DNA of 64,000 bases, from NCBI RefSeq assembly GCF_001653565.1, contig NZ_LYPB01000050.1, positions 186,001-250,000 on the forward strand. Reading direction: 5' to 3'. Positions within the stretch are counted from its first letter, which is position 1, and each line of letters starts with the position of its first letter. The position numbers and the translations under genes were made by a program. Below are positions 49,642-58,546 of this stretch, piece after piece. Below the pieces are notes generated by a model, which had not been told where the DNA came from, did no database searches, and worked only from the letters and a program-made list of their open reading frames with translations. The DNA comes from Paenibacillus oryzisoli. Its GTDB lineage: Bacteria; Bacillota; Bacilli; Paenibacillales; NBRC-103111.

Positions 49642-51168
49642 TTATTTCTCATTCCGTTCATCTCGATGTTCGCGCTGCCTTTTCAAATTACGGTTATCAG
49701 CATAAAAGGCAGGACGTGTATTCATTTTGCTAATGGGAGCACGAAACAAAACATCTTTGATTCCTTTGAGATAAATGGGTGCATATGGAGCCAGATAAGG
49801 GACGCCGAAAGAGCGAAGAATACACAGATGACTAATGATTAACAGCAACCCCAGAATAAGGCCGAATAAGCCTAAAATACCGGATAAAATCATAATGGGA
49901 AATCGCAGCATACGTAAGGAGATCCCTGCGGAATATTGTGGCATCATGAACGAGGAAATACCCGTAATCGCTACAACCATAACCATAGGAGCCGAGACTA
50001 GACCCGCTTGGATAGCCGCTTGTCCAATGACCAGCGCGCCTACGATACTGACGGCAGAACCGACTTGCCTAGGCAAACGAACTCCCGCTTCACGCAAAGC
50101 CTCGAACGTAACTTCCATAATCAACGCTTCCACTAGGGCAGGGAAAGGAATTTCCTCCCGGGATTTAGCAACACGAAGCAGCAGCGTTGTAGGAACCATT
50201 TCATGATGAAAGGTTAACACTGCCACATAGATCGCCGGAGCTAACATGGCAATTAGAAAAAAAGTATATCGAAGCCAACGAATGAGAGTCCCAATCAGAA
50301 AACGCTCATAATAATCTTCAGGCGATTGCATGAGGGACCAAAAAGTAGTTGGAGCAATAAGAGCAATCGGCGTATTATCCGTAATAATAACAACGCGGCC
50401 TTCTAACAAGCTCGCTACAGCCACATCAGGGCGTTCCGTTGTTTGTACTTGAGGGAAGGGCGAATATATATTATTCTCAATCATTTCCTCGATGTAGCCG
50501 CTCTCCAGCACCCCATCAAGCTTAATTTGAGAGAGTCGCTCCGAAACCTTACTTATAATGTCTGGTTTGGCAATTCCCTGTACATAAGCCATTGTGACAT
50601 TTGTTTTCGAATAATTGCCCAGCGTAAAGGAAACGAATTTCAATGCGGGGGTCTTTAACCTTTTACGGATTAACGTAGTATTTACCATTAAAGATTCTAC
50701 AAAACCTTCACGTGGCCCCCGAACAATAGACTCTGCTAGCGGCTCTTCCACTGCCCTGCCTTCAATTTGTGATAACTCAATCGACAATGCTCCTTCGATC
50801 GTGTCCAACAGAAGAACCGCCTTGCCCCCAAGCACTCCCTCGATCACTTCACCAATCATGCGCAGTTCTTTATACTGGGATACCGAAATACGGCTTATAA
50901 CCTCATCCATGGATGCTACTGTACCTGTTCCAGCATTCTTAAGAGGTTGATGGACTTGGCTGTCAAGCAGCTCTACATTCACCATTCCCCGTAAATAGAG
51001 CATGGAGGCCTGCATGCCATTTGCCAGATGGATCGAAGCGAAAATGACATCATCACAAGCTGTCAATGCGGTTTGCAAATGAAGGATATTCGAGGAAAGG
51101 TCAGTCGACACCAGGGTATGGAATACTTCCTTGTCTATACTCGGATCCTCAGGAAAAGGTTGATACAT
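49642..51168 (-). CDS. spore germination receptor A subunit, GerA family
   Basis: About 508 residues. The N-terminal cytosolic half (1-290) holds SIVRGPREGFVESLMVNTTLIRKRLK and NIYSPFPQVQTTERPDVAVASLLEGRV. Four to five membrane segments follow, with REEIPFPALVEALIMEVTFEALREAGVRLP between them, and a C-terminal DVLFRAP segment. This is typical of GerAA/GerKA, the pore-forming A subunit. I start at the ATG at 51168, with AAAGGAG 7 nt before it. A sigma-G-like promoter lies upstream. Confidence 0.94.
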   Translation of the reverse strand: MYQPFPEDPSIDKEVFHTLVSTDLSSNILHLQTALTACDDVIFASIHLANGMQASMLYLRGMVNVELLDSQVHQPLKNAGTGTVASMDEVISRISVSQYKELRMIGEVIEGVLGGKAVLLLDTIEGALSIELSQIEGRAVEEPLAESIVRGPREGFVESLMVNTTLIRKRLKTPALKFVSFTLGNYSKTNVTMAYVQGIAKPDIISKVSERLSQIKLDGVLESGYIEEMIENNIYSPFPQVQTTERPDVAVASLLEGRVVIITDNTPIALIAPTTFWSLMQSPEDYYERFLIGTLIRWLRYTFFLIAMLAPAIYVAVLTFHHEMVPTTLLLRVAKSREEIPFPALVEALIMEVTFEALREAGVRLPRQVGSAVSIVGALVIGQAAIQAGLVSAPMVMVVAITGISSFMMPQYSAGISLRMLRFPIMILSGILGLFGLILGLLLIISHLCILRSFGVPYLAPYAPIYLKGIKDVLFRAPISKMNTRPAFYADNRNLKRQREHRDERNEK

Positions 51169-51206
51169 GCACAACTCTCCTTTAATACTCACATTCATTT
51201 ACGTAT

Positions 51207-51237
51207 TGTTATGCTCTCAAAATCATACGGCTATTCA
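51207..51237 (-). promoter_or_regulatory. sigma-G-type promoter of the gerA-gerC-gerB operon
   Basis: On the minus strand TGAATA, 18 nt, then CATAACA (plus 51232-51237 and 51207-51213) match the forespore sigma-G pattern (TGAATA-N17/18-CATACTA), about 39 nt before the gerA start. Germination receptor genes are sigma-G-dependent in B. subtilis. Confidence 0.55.
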
Positions 51238-51347
51238 GTTGTTACCAAAGCAGGAGCATTTTAACATGGCATCCAAGCCATCTTGCTTGAAAGATCCTAA
51301 ATTGGTGAAGAATGGTAGGAGAACAACTATGGAAAGGGGTTATGATC

Positions 51348-52292
51348 GTGGATTTTAAACCAGTCCTCCCATTTGAACCAGTTAGCACAGATGAATGGCC
51401 AGTTGGCACTCATTTCACGAGTCAAATTAAATGGGATGGGGTACGAATGCTGCTCTACTTCGATGGAAGCACAACCAAACTAATTAATCGCAGAACCAAT
51501 GATCGGACCTTGCAATACCCGGAGTTAACGAATCCACAAGCGTTCTGCTCGGCAGATTCGGTCATATTGGATGGAGAGATTATCGCCCTCTCCGATGGTA
51601 AGCCTTCATTTTACGAAATTATGAGACGTGACAGCGCTAGGAAGTCTAGCACAGTGACTCGCGTCATGGGACAAGTCCCGATCACTTATATGGTCTTTGA
51701 TATTCTTTATTTGAACGGAGACTGGTTAGTACATCTGAGCCTGAAAGAAAGACAAGCTACTCTAGCATCCACAATAAAGCCGAACCACCTTGTTCAACTC
51801 GTCACGAATCATGATGAGATGGAAGCACTATTTGCGATTGTGAAGCAGCATGAATTAGAAGGCATTGTAATCAAAGACCTGACCAGTTCCTATGTCATCA
51901 ACGGCAAGGATAAGCGATGGATGAAGAAAAAAATCTTTAAGGACCTCTATGCCGTCGTAGGTGGCGTTACCTATAGAGACAAGATTGTGAATTCCCTTCT
52001 ATTAGGCTTATATGATGATCAGGGGCAGCTATGGTGTATCGGCTACGCCGGCACTGGCAAACTTACCGTGAAAGATTGGCAGCATGTCACTGAGATCGTT
52101 CAAAGCATAACAACGCAGGAGCGCCCCTTTGTCAACGAACCCGAAAGGTCGAAAGAAGCGGTTTGGATAACCCCGCAACTCGTTGTGAAAGTTAGCTTTA
52201 TGGAATGGACCCGTAACCAAACCTTAAGGCACCCGAGCATTCAATCCTTCATCCAAATGGATAGCAAAGCCTGTAACTTTAGTCAAAATTAG
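51348..52292 (+). CDS. ATP-dependent DNA ligase (stand-alone LigD ligase domain)
   Basis: The 314-residue protein holds the nucleotidyltransferase core and OB-fold of a LigD ligase domain. Motif I is QIKWDGVRM (adenylated Lys28), then SVILDGEIIAL (motif III), LEGIVIKD (motif IV), and WMKKKIFKDLYAVV (motif V). The C-terminus WITPQLVVKVSFMEWT and LRHPS are typical. It has no polymerase or nuclease domain; the polymerase is a separate gene at 56.0 kb. A GTG at 51348 has AAAGGGG 8 nt upstream and fits the conserved start; other ATGs lie closer to the ribosome site. It is divergent from the first ger operon. Confidence 0.92.
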   Translation: MDFKPVLPFEPVSTDEWPVGTHFTSQIKWDGVRMLLYFDGSTTKLINRRTNDRTLQYPELTNPQAFCSADSVILDGEIIALSDGKPSFYEIMRRDSARKSSTVTRVMGQVPITYMVFDILYLNGDWLVHLSLKERQATLASTIKPNHLVQLVTNHDEMEALFAIVKQHELEGIVIKDLTSSYVINGKDKRWMKKKIFKDLYAVVGGVTYRDKIVNSLLLGLYDDQGQLWCIGYAGTGKLTVKDWQHVTEIVQSITTQERPFVNEPERSKEAVWITPQLVVKVSFMEWTRNQTLRHPSIQSFIQMDSKACNFSQN

Positions 52293-52324
52293 TTACGCAC
52301 ATATCAATCAAATTCAATAAATCG

Positions 52325-52353
52325 AAATAATATTTCAGTAAAAAATATTATTT
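52325..52353 (+). terminator. AT-only hairpin after the ligase gene
   Basis: AAATAATATTT pairs perfectly with AAATATTATTT (11 bp) around CAGTAAA and is followed by TAAAATAAAATT. It lies 33 nt after the ligase stop. The weak pairing and short T-run make terminator function uncertain. Confidence 0.4.
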
Positions 52354-52484
52354 TAAAATAAAATTCAGAATAACGCAGGAATACGTCGAATAAAGTCGAA
52401 TCATTAACCAATAAATTATGCATGTCTTTTTTTTCCAATAACAATGGAGCGTGCAAATAAGAAACTAATTGGTAGGTGAGCGAA

Positions 52485-54539
52485 TTGAAAGATGTCCTAA
52501 AGATTGTTATTCCTTCATTCAAACTGCTTGAAAACCCGGCGAAATCAGTAGGGATGAAACTATTCTTGATGTTCTTCACAAGTATTTTATCTTTCGTAAT
52601 CATTGTCGGTGCACTTTCTTACTCCGTTTCAAAAGACGTGATTAAGAACAAAATGGCCGATTCCACCCTGCAGACGGTAACACAAGCGGGTCAAAAGCTA
52701 GATTTCTTATATCAAACTTTTGAAGATGTGACACTGCAAGTTATGTATAACAATGATGTACAGAAATTATTGGAGACACTCTCCAAGATCGATCCTCTAT
52801 CGTACGACGCTGCTGATCCTAGTCATCAATTGACGGAAAAATTGAATTTTGTCGCTTTTTCCAACAAAGCAATTAAAACATTACGCATTTATAGACCCGA
52901 TGGTAAGCTCATTGTCGCGACAGGCAGCACAGGTTACGAATCCGAAGTCAGCGTCAGTGATACGGATTGGTTCAAGCAAATTGTCGAAGCAGGCGGTAAA
53001 GCCGCTTGGCTCGATAGCAAATCGAAAGGGTATTCGAATGATTCGGGTAGTACATTCGGGATCGGCCGCATCATTAGCAACGCAACATCGAACCTATTGA
53101 TCGTGGAATTTAGCACAGATATCTTGAACAACGAGTTAGATAGAATTACGCTTGGTGAGAACAGTTCCGTCGTTATCACGAATAGCAGCAACAAGAACCT
53201 CGCGACGTTCGACAAGACAGAGTTGGAACAAACGGCTGCTATCCAACTAACGAAAGAACAAATAGAAAAGAGCCAAGATTCTTTTACGACAAAAGATGAT
53301 CACTTAGTTGCCTATTATCGATCTCCGATATCTGGATGGAATTTGATCGGCGACGTTCCTGTAAGCTCCATGGTTAAGGACGCTAAGCGGATCTTCAACT
53401 ATACGCTAATCGTTGCCCTGTTTGCAGCTATTGCGGCGGTCTTGATCGGCTTGTTCGTGGTTCGCATGATCGGCAGACCTTTAGTCAACTTACGCAATCT
53501 GATGCAGCAAGGGGAAAAGGGTAAGCTGACCGTTCGCGCGAACTACACGACGAAGGATGAAATCGGTCAGTTAGGCAATAGCTTCGATAGCATGATGGAG
53601 CAAATCACAACCTTGGTTCAACAAACGAGCACTTCGGCTCAGCAAGTCTATGAAACGGCGACGGAGCTGTCGAACTCTTCGAAAACAACGGCAATCGCTG
53701 CCCGAGAAATTGCAATAGCTACTGAAGAAATCTCAGGCGGAGCTGCAGGTTTGGCGACAGAGTCTGAACGCGGCAATGAGCTGACGCATCATATTGGTAT
53801 GCAAATGAAGAACGTGATTGAAGCGAACCTTGAAATGGGCACAGCAGCAACTGATGTGCAAAGCTCTAGTGAACTAGGCACGAAGTACATGGCTGAACTT
53901 ATTGATAAAACGAAGCTAACAGAAACAATGATCCGCTCGATGGTGGATAAGGTGGCTAACTTAAAAGACAGCACAAGGTCGATCCGCCAAATTCTTGATG
54001 TGTTGAACAATATGACGAAGCAGACGAACATCTTGTCGTTGAACGCAACCATTGAAGCTGCGCGCGCTGGTGCAGCTGGCAAAGGATTCATGGTGGTAGC
54101 TGATGAAATTCGCAAACTAGCGGATCAATCGAAACAGTCTATCCATGTAGTTGGCCAAATCACAGAAAAAATTCAAGTCGAGATCAACGAAACGGTGAAA
54201 GTACTATCCACGGCGACACCGATTTTCAAACAACAAATTCAAGCTGTGAATGAAGCTGACACCATTTTCAAACAAGTGACGAGTCACATGGGCGGCTTTG
54301 TCGTCCGGCTCAGCACGGTAAGCGATTCAATCAGTACTCTGGAACAGTCCCAAGAAGTATTATCTGATGCGATGATGAATGTCAGCGCAGTAGCCGAGGA
54401 GTCGCTCGCCACTTCCCAAGAGGTCGCTTCCTTAAGCACAGAGCAACTTAACATCAGCAATGGCTTGGTCAGGTTATCGGAACAGCTTGACCAACTATCC
54501 AAATCGTTAAATGAAACATTGTCTAAATTCGAGGTTTAA
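52485..54539 (+). CDS. methyl-accepting chemotaxis protein
   Basis: The 684-residue transducer has a TM helix near residues 23-43, an extracellular Cache-type sensor (about 50-295), TM2 (about 300-325, with IVALFAAIAAVLIGLFVVRM), HAMP (about 325-385) and a long coiled-coil signalling domain. The hairpin tip is NNMTKQTNILSLNATIEAARAG, then GFMVVADEIRKLADQS. A TTG at 52485 fits best, with AGGTGA 5-7 nt upstream; a GTG at 52476 overlaps that site. The ligand is unknown, and no che genes are nearby. Confidence 0.93.
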   Translation: MKDVLKIVIPSFKLLENPAKSVGMKLFLMFFTSILSFVIIVGALSYSVSKDVIKNKMADSTLQTVTQAGQKLDFLYQTFEDVTLQVMYNNDVQKLLETLSKIDPLSYDAADPSHQLTEKLNFVAFSNKAIKTLRIYRPDGKLIVATGSTGYESEVSVSDTDWFKQIVEAGGKAAWLDSKSKGYSNDSGSTFGIGRIISNATSNLLIVEFSTDILNNELDRITLGENSSVVITNSSNKNLATFDKTELEQTAAIQLTKEQIEKSQDSFTTKDDHLVAYYRSPISGWNLIGDVPVSSMVKDAKRIFNYTLIVALFAAIAAVLIGLFVVRMIGRPLVNLRNLMQQGEKGKLTVRANYTTKDEIGQLGNSFDSMMEQITTLVQQTSTSAQQVYETATELSNSSKTTAIAAREIAIATEEISGGAAGLATESERGNELTHHIGMQMKNVIEANLEMGTAATDVQSSSELGTKYMAELIDKTKLTETMIRSMVDKVANLKDSTRSIRQILDVLNNMTKQTNILSLNATIEAARAGAAGKGFMVVADEIRKLADQSKQSIHVVGQITEKIQVEINETVKVLSTATPIFKQQIQAVNEADTIFKQVTSHMGGFVVRLSTVSDSISTLEQSQEVLSDAMMNVSAVAEESLATSQEVASLSTEQLNISNGLVRLSEQLDQLSKSLNETLSKFEV

Positions 54540-54620
54540 CAAAAATTAATTATATACAGACCTCCATAAATTTGAGATATTTACATCGTCGTTTATTTAA
54601 TCGTCGATTTGGAGGCTCTC

Positions 54621-55913
54621 ATGATTTATTTAGCTATTATCATCTTTTTACTAACGATTACCTTCGTCATTTGGCAGCCGAAAGGCTTAAGCATTGGTTG
54701 GACAGCATCAGCAGGAGCCCTGCTTGCCCTCGCTTGCCAAGTTGTTTCGCTGCAAGATGTCGCCACAGTTACAGGCATCGTGTGGAATGCGACGCTCGCA
54801 TTCGTGGGTATTATAGTGATCTCGATTATCCTAGACGGGATCGGATTCTTCGAATGGTCTGCTCTCCATATGGCACGCTTGGCCAAAGGCAACGGCAAGC
54901 TCATGTTCGTCTATGTGATCCTGCTCGGCGCAGCGGTGTCGGCCTTTTTTGCCAACGATGGTGCAGCCTTGATCCTTACGCCAATCGTGCTAGCCATGGT
55001 CAGAGCCATGAAATTGCCGGATGCGGCCATTCTTCCTTTCATTATGGCAAGCGGCTTTATTGCGGACACCACATCACTGCCTTTTGTCATAAGTAATTTG
55101 GTAAACATTCTTTCTGCGGATTTTTTCGGGATCGATTTCGTCACCTATGCAAGCCGGATGTTCGTAACGAGTCTATTCGCATTAGGCGCAAGCTTGCTGG
55201 TTCTCTATCTGTATTATCGCAAGCAAATCCCTGAAACCTATGATATCGCAGAGCTGAGACCCCCTTCGGAAGCGATTAAAGATCTGCGACTATTCCGTTT
55301 GTCCTGGTGGATTCTCGGCATTCTATTAATCGCCTATATTGGCAGCGGATTTATTCATGTTCCTGTTTCCTTCCTCGTTGGTGCTGCCGCAATTAGCTTC
55401 CTTCTCATTGCTAGAACGAGTGCCGTGATGGATACCAAGAAAATTGTGAAGGAAGCCCCGTGGGCTGTTGTCATTTTCTCCATCGGGATGTATGTGGTGG
55501 TCTATGGGCTGAAAAATGTCGGTCTCACGGATGCGCTTGGGGATCTGATCGACATCATCTCTGGTGAAGGTCTGTTCGCAGCCACGATTGGCATGGGGTT
55601 CCTTGCCGCGATCCTTTCCTCGATCATGAACAATTTGCCGACTGTGTTGATTGACGCCCTGGCGATTCAGGGAACACAAACGGATGGAATTCTCCGAGAA
55701 GCCCTTATTTATGCTAATGTCATCGGAACCGATCTTGGGCCCAAAATGACGCCAATCGGCTCACTGGCCACCCTAATCTGGCTTCACGTGCTTGCCAAGA
55801 AAGGGGTTAAAATCACGTGGGGCGGTTATATGAAAGCTGGTGTCATCCTAACGATCCCTACCTTACTTATTACGTTAATCGGTTTGTATCTGTGGTTGCA
55901 GGTCATATCCTAA
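54621..55913 (+). CDS. arsB: ArsB-family arsenite/anion transporter
   Basis: The 430-residue protein has about 11-12 membrane segments and matches the ArsB type: [57 protein letters not shown], and [17 protein letters not shown] with [19 protein letters not shown]. ArsB exports arsenite and antimonite; no arsR or arsC gene is visible here, so regulation and substrate are uncertain (the related NhaD group is an alternative). GGAGG lies 5 nt before the ATG at 54621. Confidence 0.85.
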   Translation: MIYLAIIIFLLTITFVIWQPKGLSIGWTASAGALLALACQVVSLQDVATVTGIVWNATLAFVGIIVISIILDGIGFFEWSALHMARLAKGNGKLMFVYVILLGAAVSAFFANDGAALILTPIVLAMVRAMKLPDAAILPFIMASGFIADTTSLPFVISNLVNILSADFFGIDFVTYASRMFVTSLFALGASLLVLYLYYRKQIPETYDIAELRPPSEAIKDLRLFRLSWWILGILLIAYIGSGFIHVPVSFLVGAAAISFLLIARTSAVMDTKKIVKEAPWAVVIFSIGMYVVVYGLKNVGLTDALGDLIDIISGEGLFAATIGMGFLAAILSSIMNNLPTVLIDALAIQGTQTDGILREALIYANVIGTDLGPKMTPIGSLATLIWLHVLAKKGVKITWGGYMKAGVILTIPTLLITLIGLYLWLQVIS

Positions 55914-56004
55914 TCGGCGGTTCAGCTTTGCGCGACTCTGTTTGAGAATCGCTCCCCTAGGAAATAATTGTGAATAAAAGCTCAGAAGGAGCGATTCCAA
56001 GCCT

Positions 56005-56895
56005 ATGGCGTTCAAAGCAGAGAAAGCGAAACTTCTCGTGGAGGGCAACGAGTTAACAATCACGAATCCGAATAAGCCGCTATGGCCTGACTTGGGCATT
56101 ACGAAAGCTGATTATTTGACGACATTGAGCGCACTTTCGCCCTACCTCCTACGGTACTGCCGTAATCGCCATCTAACAACGATTCGATTCCCGCATGGAT
56201 ATGATGACAAATCTTTTTATCAGAAAAACGCCCCAGAACCTGTGCCCAGCTTCGTTAAGCTAGCACCGCTAGATGGCATTAACTATGTCAATTTGGACTC
56301 CTTATCTACGCTCATGTGGCTTGGAAATCTGACTTGCCTGGAATTCCATCCATCCTTCCATTACATTGGAGAGACGAATCCGGCAGAGTGGCTGATTGAT
56401 ATCGATCCAACCTTGGAGGAGGAACCTCGCATCATGGAGGCTGCTCTAATTATCGGTGAAGTGCTGGATTCGCTGCATATTCAGTCGATTCCCAAAACCT
56501 CGGGTGCAACAGGCGTACAAATTTACATTCCGATCCAACCTGGCTATACGTTCGAGGAACTCCGAAGAATTGGACATTTCATTGCCACCTATGCGGTTAA
56601 AATGAACCCGAAACTGTTCACGATCGAGCGCTTCAAGAAAAATCGTGGTGACAAGATTTATATCGATTACCTCCAGCACTGGTATGGAAAAACGTTATCT
56701 GCTCCCTACACGCCTCGGGCCAAAAAGGACGCAACGATTTCAACGCCCCTATTTTGGAAAGAGGTAGAGCTGCGCCCAAGCATTGGCGAATTCAACCAAC
56801 TTACGATTATGAATCGACTACGAACCTACGGGGATCTGATTGATCGTGTTCCACCGCAAAATTTGAATGCCATACTAGCTAAATTAAAAGAGTAG
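56005..56895 (+). CDS. LigD-type DNA polymerase/primase (NHEJ PolDom), stand-alone
   Basis: The 296-residue protein is a complete LigD polymerase domain. NPNKPLWPDLGITKADYL opens it, LGNLTCLEFHPSFH lies near residue 107, and the catalytic DID is at Asp132/Asp134 with a third Asp at 221 (DKIYIDYLQH). KTSGATGVQIYIPI, APYTPRAKKDATISTPLFW and the C-terminal DR segment follow. It fills gaps at broken ends with NTPs before ligation. There is no ligase fused to it. The AAGGAG is 13 nt before the ATG, longer than usual. Confidence 0.94.
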   Translation: MAFKAEKAKLLVEGNELTITNPNKPLWPDLGITKADYLTTLSALSPYLLRYCRNRHLTTIRFPHGYDDKSFYQKNAPEPVPSFVKLAPLDGINYVNLDSLSTLMWLGNLTCLEFHPSFHYIGETNPAEWLIDIDPTLEEEPRIMEAALIIGEVLDSLHIQSIPKTSGATGVQIYIPIQPGYTFEELRRIGHFIATYAVKMNPKLFTIERFKKNRGDKIYIDYLQHWYGKTLSAPYTPRAKKDATISTPLFWKEVELRPSIGEFNQLTIMNRLRTYGDLIDRVPPQNLNAILAKLKE

Positions 56896-56917
56896 TTCTA
56901 ATTAGAACTACTCTTTT
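56886..56917. terminator. bidirectional terminator between PolDom and cls genes
   Basis: A perfect 16-bp-arm palindrome reading AAAAGAGTAGTTCTAA and its complement (56886-56901/56902-56917) includes the PolDom stop codon. T-runs end both arms, so it can stop transcripts from both converging genes. Confidence 0.88.
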
Positions 56918-56921
56918 ATCA

Positions 56922-58355
56922 TTAGAATAAAGGCGATAATAATCGCGCAATCCTCTCTTTTCTTTTTTCACCTAACGACCTCATCTCAAATTCAGATAGC
57001 ACAACTTCCGAACATGCCTCTAAATCCATCACAAAATCACTCTCCAATCGGGAAATGACACGTGGATCAAACATCACCGCATTTAATTCGAAGTTGCTGT
57101 AGAAGCTCCGCATATCCATGTTGGCCGTACCAACCGTCGCCATGAGGTCATCCACAATAATCACTTTGGCATGAATAAACCCTTTCCGATACAAATAGAC
57201 TCGAACACCTACCTGTAATAATTCCTGTAGATAGGATTTTGAGGCATATTGGACAATGAGAGAATCCGCTTTAAACGGGAGAATAACGCGTACATCAACA
57301 CCACTGATTGCGGCTGATTTGAGCGCCATCGTGATGCTAGGGTCAGGAATAAAATAAGGCGTTGTAATCCATATCCGGTTCTTCGCGGCAATCAACCCTG
57401 CAAAATACATCTCCTGAATCGCGTCCCATCTGGCATCAGGACCACTAGAGATAACCTGAACGAATGAAGGCTCCCCTTCGGAATGTGCTGGATAATATCG
57501 CTTCTCCCCCAAGCTTTCCCCACTAACGAAAAACCAGTCTGTCAGAAAGGTACGCTGCAAGTCATAGACCGCATCCCCATGGAGCATGATGTGGGTATCT
57601 CGCCAGAAGCCAAGCTTCGGGTCCCCACCCACGTATTCATTCCCAATATTAATGCCTCCAACGAAACCAACTAAGCCATCAACGACCACAATTTTACGAT
57701 GATTTCGATAATTCAACCGTTTATCAAAGAAAGCAATCAACGGCTTTAGGAAAGGCTCTACAGCAATACCTGCCCGTTTCAACGAAGTAATGTAAGCCGT
57801 AGAAAGCGAGTGACTGCCAACCCCATCGTAAATAACCCTAACAGTCACTCCTGCCTTCGCTTTTGCAATCAGGGCTTCTTGAAATTTCCTGCCTATTGCA
57901 TCGTCGCGTATGGTATAGAATTCGAAATGAATATGATCTTGCGCTTTACCTATCTCTTCAAGCATCGCTTCATACGTAACGTCAGCATTCGTCAGTACAT
58001 CAACGCGGTTCCATTTTGTAATTGGAGCACGAGGCACTTGACGCAGCCAATCACGCAAACGTTGTTCTCCCGACAAAAAACTGCCCTCGTCATTTCTCGT
58101 GTCTAGGATGACTTGATAAGGAGCGCCTTGGAGCTTGTGGTCCAGCGAGATCTCGCCGCTATGTCCATGAACTTTCTTGCGCCGCACATATTCCCTAGCA
58201 ATAAAGTAATACATGAAAAATCCAATAATCGGAAATATAAACAGGATACTTAACCAAGCTATCGACTTTGAAGGCCTTTTATATTCACAAAGTAAAATCG
58301 TAGCTGCCTGAAATATAAATAACAAAAGAATAAGAATAATCCATAACAATAACAC
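56922..58355 (-). CDS. cls: cardiolipin synthase
   Basis: The 477-residue membrane protein has two N-terminal helices (about 3-22 and 33-52) then two phospholipase D domains. The catalytic HxK motifs are at His219/Lys221/Asp226 (RNHRKIVVVD) and His395/Lys397/Asp402 (IHAKVIIVDD). It joins two phosphatidylglycerols. GTG at 58355 is the longest start; a TTG two codons later has a better-spaced AGGGG (9 nt). Confidence 0.93.
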   Translation of the reverse strand: MLLLWIILILLLFIFQAATILLCEYKRPSKSIAWLSILFIFPIIGFFMYYFIAREYVRRKKVHGHSGEISLDHKLQGAPYQVILDTRNDEGSFLSGEQRLRDWLRQVPRAPITKWNRVDVLTNADVTYEAMLEEIGKAQDHIHFEFYTIRDDAIGRKFQEALIAKAKAGVTVRVIYDGVGSHSLSTAYITSLKRAGIAVEPFLKPLIAFFDKRLNYRNHRKIVVVDGLVGFVGGINIGNEYVGGDPKLGFWRDTHIMLHGDAVYDLQRTFLTDWFFVSGESLGEKRYYPAHSEGEPSFVQVISSGPDARWDAIQEMYFAGLIAAKNRIWITTPYFIPDPSITMALKSAAISGVDVRVILPFKADSLIVQYASKSYLQELLQVGVRVYLYRKGFIHAKVIIVDDLMATVGTANMDMRSFYSNFELNAVMFDPRVISRLESDFVMDLEACSEVVLSEFEMRSLGEKRKERIARLLSPLF

Positions 58356-58546
58356 CAGCCCCTATCCGTATATCTGCTTGCTCAGATAGCTTTTGCCAAG
58401 GCCTAAGGCACTATACCTTTTCTTACCAACAAAACTTCTACAAATAAAATTTTCCAACTTTCGTAATAAAATCCTTTCATTTCGCAGAACATAATCTACG
58501 CATTCTTGTTTCTTGCAAATTGATCACGGCAGGAGGTGCCTCTCGC

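Noticed and set aside
52390..52425. Sigma-D flagellar-type promoter (TAAA-N14-CAATAAAT) before the chemoreceptor
   Set aside because: The -10 half matches the GCCGATAT consensus poorly; not reported as a feature.
54540..54620. ArsR operator before the arsB-like gene
   Set aside because: No clear ATCAAATAAATATTTGAT-type palindrome and no arsR gene; the short CGTCG repeats are too weak.
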